Shown: positions 59,454-64,000 of the stretch, in pieces
Layout of the letters: each line of letters begins with the position of its first letter
Position numbering within the stretch: position 1 is the stretch's first letter
Origin: Tolypeutes matacus
Lineage: Eukaryota > Chordata > Mammalia > Cingulata > Chlamyphoridae
Reading direction: 5' to 3'
Assembly: GCA_026826555.1 (NCBI GenBank)
Contig: JAKSZT010054334.1
Span: 35,780,055 to 35,844,054 of the forward strand
Length of the DNA stretch: 64,000 bases
Translations under genes and position numbers: made by a program
Notes under the pieces: generated by a model
What the model saw: the letters and a program-made list of their open reading frames with translations, nothing else
Databases searched by the model: none
What the model was told of the DNA's origin: nothing

Positions 59454-59982
59454 TGTTACCATCATGGCTAATTTTACATATTAACTTGGCTAGATTATGC
59501 TGTCAGCTGTTAAGTCACACAGTGACTTAGATTTTGTGGGGGAGATATTTTGTAGATGGGAATAGCACCTACAATTGGTTGGCTTTAAATACAGGAGATT
59601 ACCCTTGATAATGTCACTGGGAATCATCCAATAAACTGGAGGCCTTAAGAGCAGAGAACTGATGTGTTCCCAAGAGAAAAAAGAAATTGGCCTCTAGACG
59701 ACACCATCTACCTCTCTCAGACTATCCAGCCCACTGGCTTTCCATGCAGATTTCAAGGCTGCAATATCACTGTTACCACAATTTATAGCCTACCATCCTG
59801 TCTACAGATCTCAGACTTGCCAGTTCCCACAATCACATGAGCTAATTCCTTAAGATAAATCTCCTAAAATATATGCATGTCTATACATATATATGTCAAT
59901 ATATGTTTATATATAATATATGGGTGTTTGTATTCATCTATCCTGTTGGTTTTGCTTCTCTGGAGAACCCTTATTGATAGAG
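59454..59982 (+). mobile_element. MLT2-type LTR (ERVL), sense
   Basis: Head TGTTACCATCATGGCTAATT, then AACTTGGCTAGATTATGCTG, ATCCAATAAACTGGAGGCCT and CACAATCACATGAGCTAATT. The terminal block is GTTTTGCTTCTCTGGAGAAC. These are the MLT2 landmarks in order. A variable AT-rich microsatellite-like part (59870-59930) sits where MLT2s usually have a CA/TA run. Confidence 0.85.
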
Positions 59983-60424
59983 TTACAGACATCTGTGATC
60001 TCCTGGTGCTATCTACAGACTTAGGAAGAAAGAGCCAAAGCCTCGGTGCTCCTAAACAATAGCTTTTCCCTCAACTTTACAGTCTTCTGGGAAGCCCTTT
60101 CTTCCTATTAAACCCTCAACAGGCTTAATCACTTCTTACCACTTTTTATATGCTTCAGATAAGTTTGATTTTAAGATAGGAATCTAAATCCATTTCTCAG
60201 TAAACATGAGAAAACTATTTTTTACCACTGTGTATTTCATATATTGAATCTTTACAATATGTATGTTGGATAAAGAATCAATAAGTGCATCAATCCAAAA
60301 TAATTATTTTTCCTTTTATATTACTAATTCACATTGCTCATAATGAAATTCAAGAGTTAATGTAATTCTAGTTCTTGTTTGCTCTCACCATGTTCTCTGT
60401 TAAATTGTAAATTATTTTCTTCTT
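59983..60424. other. Unassigned stretch
   Basis: No element or gene recognised. Confidence 0.45.
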
Positions 60425-60650
60425 CAGTTAGTCATTTAAAAATATTTATTAAGTGCAGTCTCAGACCAATTTGATATGTGGCAATAGGGATTCAATTTGA
60501 GGCAAAATACATATTATTCTTGGTCTCATGGAATCAATGATCCTTCTGGGAAGGATTCAATAATCTATTAATCACAAAATAAATATTTATTTGTACATTG
60601 ATGATTGTCACCAACTTAAATTACAGGTGTGATGAATTACAATAGTTATA
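60425..60650 (-). mobile_element. L2 3' end, antisense
   Basis: AATATTTATTAAGTGCAGTC, then ATAGGGATTCAATTTGAGGC and CTTGGTCTCATGGAATCAAT are the antisense L2 3' end. 60651-61046 beyond it is unassigned. Confidence 0.55.
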
Positions 60651-61051
60651 TCAAGTTTAGGATTGTATCCTTGAAGAATAGTAAGATGAAATTTTTAAGA
60701 TGTCTACAGTTTAGCTGGATGAAAGAGAAAACAAATTTTGATCCTTTTAAGAATATAAAAGAGCATAAATAAAGAACTTTTAGTGGAAAGGAGAAAGGTA
60801 CATTTAAGGAACTAAAAGGAGATCAATATAGGTAAAAGAGCAGAGAATTAACACAGATAAAATTTGTATTTTAAGATAGAACTTTGGCAGAAAACAGTCT
60901 CGAGGTGAAAAGGATTTATGAAAAGGTATAATTTAAGAAGTTACTGAGAGGAGTTTTGCTTTCCATTAAAAAATAAGAAGGGCATGCAAAGCCTTCTCTC
61001 CCATGGAAAAACAAGATAAGCATGGAATAAATTGTTAAAAAGCATACTTCT

Positions 61052-61503
61052 TGTGATGGTTAGGCTAATGTGTCAACTCGGCCAGGTAGTTGTGTCCAGG
61101 TGTTTGTTCCAGCAAGCACTGGGCTAATTGTAATAAGGGAGCATTTGTGGACTTCGATTACCAGTGAGGTTACTGCGTGGATGGCTGATTATATCTGCAT
61201 CAATCAGGGAGATTGCATTATCGATGGGTGGTGCTTTTATCCAATCAGTTGAATGACTTAAGAGTGGAGGTGATTTCAACATTCAGGGAGAATTTCCCAG
61301 CTTGTCGTTGGACAGGCAACTTCTCCCAGAGAATCATCAACGACCTTTCATCGGGCTTTCATTGGAGCCCCTGGTTTGCAGCTTGCCTGAGGAACCTGGA
61401 CTTGTGAGTCCCCACGGTCGCGTGAGAGACTCTTTTAGAGTTCCATATTATTCACAGATATCTCCTGCTGATTCTGTTTCCCGAGAGAACCCTGACTAAT
61501 ACA
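61052..61503 (+). mobile_element. MLT2-like (ERVL) solo LTR, sense
   Basis: 452 bp, TGTGATGGTTAGGCTAATGT to GACTAATACA, framed by exact 5-bp duplications CTTCT (61047-61051 and 61504-61508). Contains TTTTATCCAATCAGTTGAAT, a TTGCAGCTTGCCTGAGGAAC-type block and CCCACGGTCGCGTGAGAG. It is a less diverged relative of the MLT2 at 59454. Several CpGs survive, suggesting a younger age. Confidence 0.9.
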
Positions 61504-61508
61504 CTTCT

Positions 61509-62029
61509 CATCAGGGATAGCAAAGAATGCTGAATACCAAAATGCCTTGATGAACTGAAATGCAGAGAAACATTTCAGATATGAGCAGAGATCCACAGTA
61601 CCTTCCACACCTGAGGGCAAGCCTTACCAACACTGTAGGTTGCCAGGGTAGAAAGTAATAGGGAAAAGTCAAAATATAAGACAATTTGCCAGTCTATTCT
61701 CCATAATATGCCCCAAATTTTGTCAAAAGAGCTGCTCTTAATAGTCAGATACATTCTGGCAGTGTTTGCAATCTGAGTCCCTGCTGGAATTTAATATAAA
61801 GGGGAAACAGGGAACTAAAAATTCCCAAATCTAAAGCCTAGATCAAATTCTAACACAATTTGATTGGCAGCAGCAGTGATACCAAAGTAGACTGTGGTTC
61901 GTGCAATCACAGTTGTACTCAATCTAATTAAAACTGTAGTTCAACATTCAACCTTAACACCTTAAGAATCCAAATGGCCAGTTTCTCACTCAAACTGTCT
62001 GGCTCACTATCCATACAGAAAAAAAAAAA
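61509..62029. other. Unassigned stretch
   Basis: May be the 5' part of the following L1/HAL1. Not recognisable on its own. Confidence 0.4.
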
Positions 62030-64000
62030 GACAAAATTTCATTCTTTACAGTATTTTGAACACTAAAAAACTTTAAAATGTGACCAATTAATAAAGAAAA
62101 ATCAGTCATTAGAAGTATACACATAAACTGCTTATTGAGATGCAAGCAAATATTTTAAAACAACTATTATAAGTATGATAAGTAACTAACTATTTAAAAG
62201 ATGAAGTGATGTTCTATTCAAGAAAGAAATATAAACTCTAAGGAGAAAGAAGAGAACAGAAATACAATTTCTGAAATCAGAAATTCATTGGAAGGAAAAT
62301 AGCATCTTGGGCTTAAAAAAGAAAAAGGCATAAAATTTGAAGACAGTGTAATAGAAATTACCCAAACTGGAACAGAGAAGGTAATTGTAGTTCCTGAAGG
62401 AGAGGAAAGAAATATGAAATTAAAAAAATTTTGAGGAAACAGTGGCTAACATTTTTCCAAGTTTGATTTAAAACCTCAGCAAAGAGTTCCAAGAAGCTAA
62501 AAGTAACAAAACACACAAACATCAACAACAACATGAAGGTTGAACAAATGGAAAAACACATCCAGCCGTATATTGATCAAAACTCATGTTAAAAGATAAA
62601 ACCTAAAAGCATGCAGAGAACAAAAAGACACATTAAAGTAAACAACAATTTGGAGCAAACACAACCACTAGAAAATGAGGGAGGAATCCTAAAAAGGGGA
62701 GAGGCAGAAAGAGAGGTCTCCTAGGTTTATAATCTCTGCCAAAATCTCTTGCGATCCCCGGAAATACACATTAAAAGGAAAGACACCAGCAAAAGATAAA
62801 CTAAAGTGAGATTGGAGTTGTCATCTAAAATATAGAGATTTCACTTTGAGTCAAAGCAGGTTAATTTCCTATATAAACAAAATATCAATATTCTTCAGAG
62901 GAATAGAACATAGTCAAGAAATAAAATTCATAATACCCAGCATAGAATCCTCAAATTATCCACTGTATATTTTAAAATAAAGGAAAATATGACTTACTGT
63001 CCTAAGAAAGGACAGTTGGTGATACTAAATCTGAAATGACCCAAAATTAAAATTAGGAAGCAGGGGTTTTAAAGCAGTCATTACAATTATGCACACTATC
63101 ATAAAAGAAAATGTGCTTGCAGTGAATGAAAAAAAAAAAAAACAAGAAATCTTAGAGAAAAAAATAGAAACAATGAGAAGGCCCAAGTAGAAATTCCCTA
63201 ACTATTAAAAAAATGCTATATCTAAAGACAAAATCACTGTATGGACATGTCAACAAAATAAAGATAGGTAAATGTGAACAAAACCATGCCTAGGCATGAA
63301 TTTAATGACTGAAAATCAAAGTTAAGCAAATGGCACATCATATATATGGGAACAATTTAAGTCACAGCTGAACTCTTATCTGAAGTGTGAAGACTGAGAG
63401 AGTGGAGGATAAAAGAAAATCTTTAATTTCTGAAAGAAAAGAAAATGCCAACCTAGAACTTTATCTCCAGTTAAAAACAAGTTTCAGATAAAAGGAAATA
63501 TTTGCAATTCATTGTTGGTCTATGCACTATAACTGCTAAAGCATATTCCTTATCCCCAAAGAAAATGTGACCAAAGAGAAACTCAGATATTTTAGAAGGA
63601 ACAAAGCGCATCAAAAATGGTATACATAAGATAAACATAAAGGAATATTTTTCTTTCAGGTTCTTTAAGTTACATAGGGGGCTTAAAGGAAAATTATAAC
63701 ATTTTCTTGTGTGGCTTATAAGTGAATATGACAGTTATGGCCTAGAGGATGAGCAGAAGGGTAAATGAACCTATGGTATTGCAAGGTCTCTGCACTTAGT
63801 GAATCAGTACATATAATTTACCTACTGAAAAGTCAATGGATGTGAACAAAAGATAAAAAGACAAAAAAAAAAAAAAAAAGTTAATGGATTTGTATTTTTA
63901 ATCCTTACAGCAAATACTAAACCAAAAATAATAAAATGTATATAATGTTAAACACAGAAAAATTAAAATATCATTATAAAATATTTAAATAATTTAAATA
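62030..64000 (+). mobile_element. HAL1/L1 ORF1 region, sense, running off the window end
   Basis: 62340-62560 has ORF1 words (ACTGGAACAGAGAAGGTAAT, then CAGCAAAGAGTTCCAAGAAG). 63430-63650 has the C-terminal-domain words (AAATGCCAACCTAGAACTTT, then ATCTCCAGTTAAAAACAAG). A-runs at 63129-63142 and 63863-63879 interrupt. The distance between the two ORF1 parts suggests either two copies or insertions. No frame is open. Confidence 0.55.

Overview
This is AT-rich, repeat-dense vertebrate genomic DNA from a mammal, and specifically from a xenarthran (armadillo, sloth or anteater). The mammal call rests on MIR and L2 fossils, many L1 remnants, MLT1/MLT2-type LTRs and a Tigger1 DNA transposon. The xenarthran call rests on tRNA-derived SINEs of the DAS type (13256-13504, 16088-16420, 40341-40444) and on several LTR and L1 3'-end families that look lineage-specific. 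I cannot decide which xenarthran it is. I found no convincing protein-coding gene, rRNA or tRNA gene or CRISPR array. The open reading frames are short and mostly lie in transposable elements, so the window reads as intergenic or deep-intronic DNA.

Layout. 1-6.5 kb: a possible antisense endoretroviral fragment, three LTRs of one family (family B), and L1 fragments in both orientations. 7-11.3 kb: a HAL1/L1 ORF1 remnant, then an old antisense L1 ORF2 region interrupted by two LTRs. The second of these LTRs (family X) itself contains an antisense retrocopy of a cellular mRNA 3' end. 13-14.8 kb: a Tigger1 transposon with two tandem DAS SINEs inside its transposase. 15.5-18.6 kb: a DAS SINE and an L1 split by an LTR of another type. 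18.6-25 kb: mostly unassigned DNA with MIRs and a family X solo LTR, plus a weak exon-like stretch near 21.1 kb. 25-29 kb: L2, an MLT1-type LTR end and a long decayed L1. 29-35 kb: mostly unassigned, with a small CpG-bearing patch at 29.9 kb and a palindromic MITE at 33.5 kb. 35-40 kb: L2-type and L1 remnants. 41.7-46.1 kb: an L1 3' end followed by a 3.8-kb HAL1-like element with target-site duplications. 46-56 kb: L2, two MLT1 LTRs, a MIR, further family X and B LTRs and an L1 3' UTR. 56-64 kb: L1 fragments, two MLT2-type LTRs and a HAL1/L1 ORF1 region running off the end.

The most notable item is the 3.8-kb antisense element at 42262-46064. It has a long GC-richer 5' region with tandem units, a decayed ORF1, only the C-terminal tail of ORF2, and a 3' UTR holding three copies of a ~216-bp unit. 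It looks like a non-autonomous half-L1 derivative of a xenarthran L1. The other strong signal is insertion history: exact or near-exact 5-bp duplications frame several solo LTRs, and a three-level nest (L1, LTR, retrocopy) can be ordered in time from the sequence alone.
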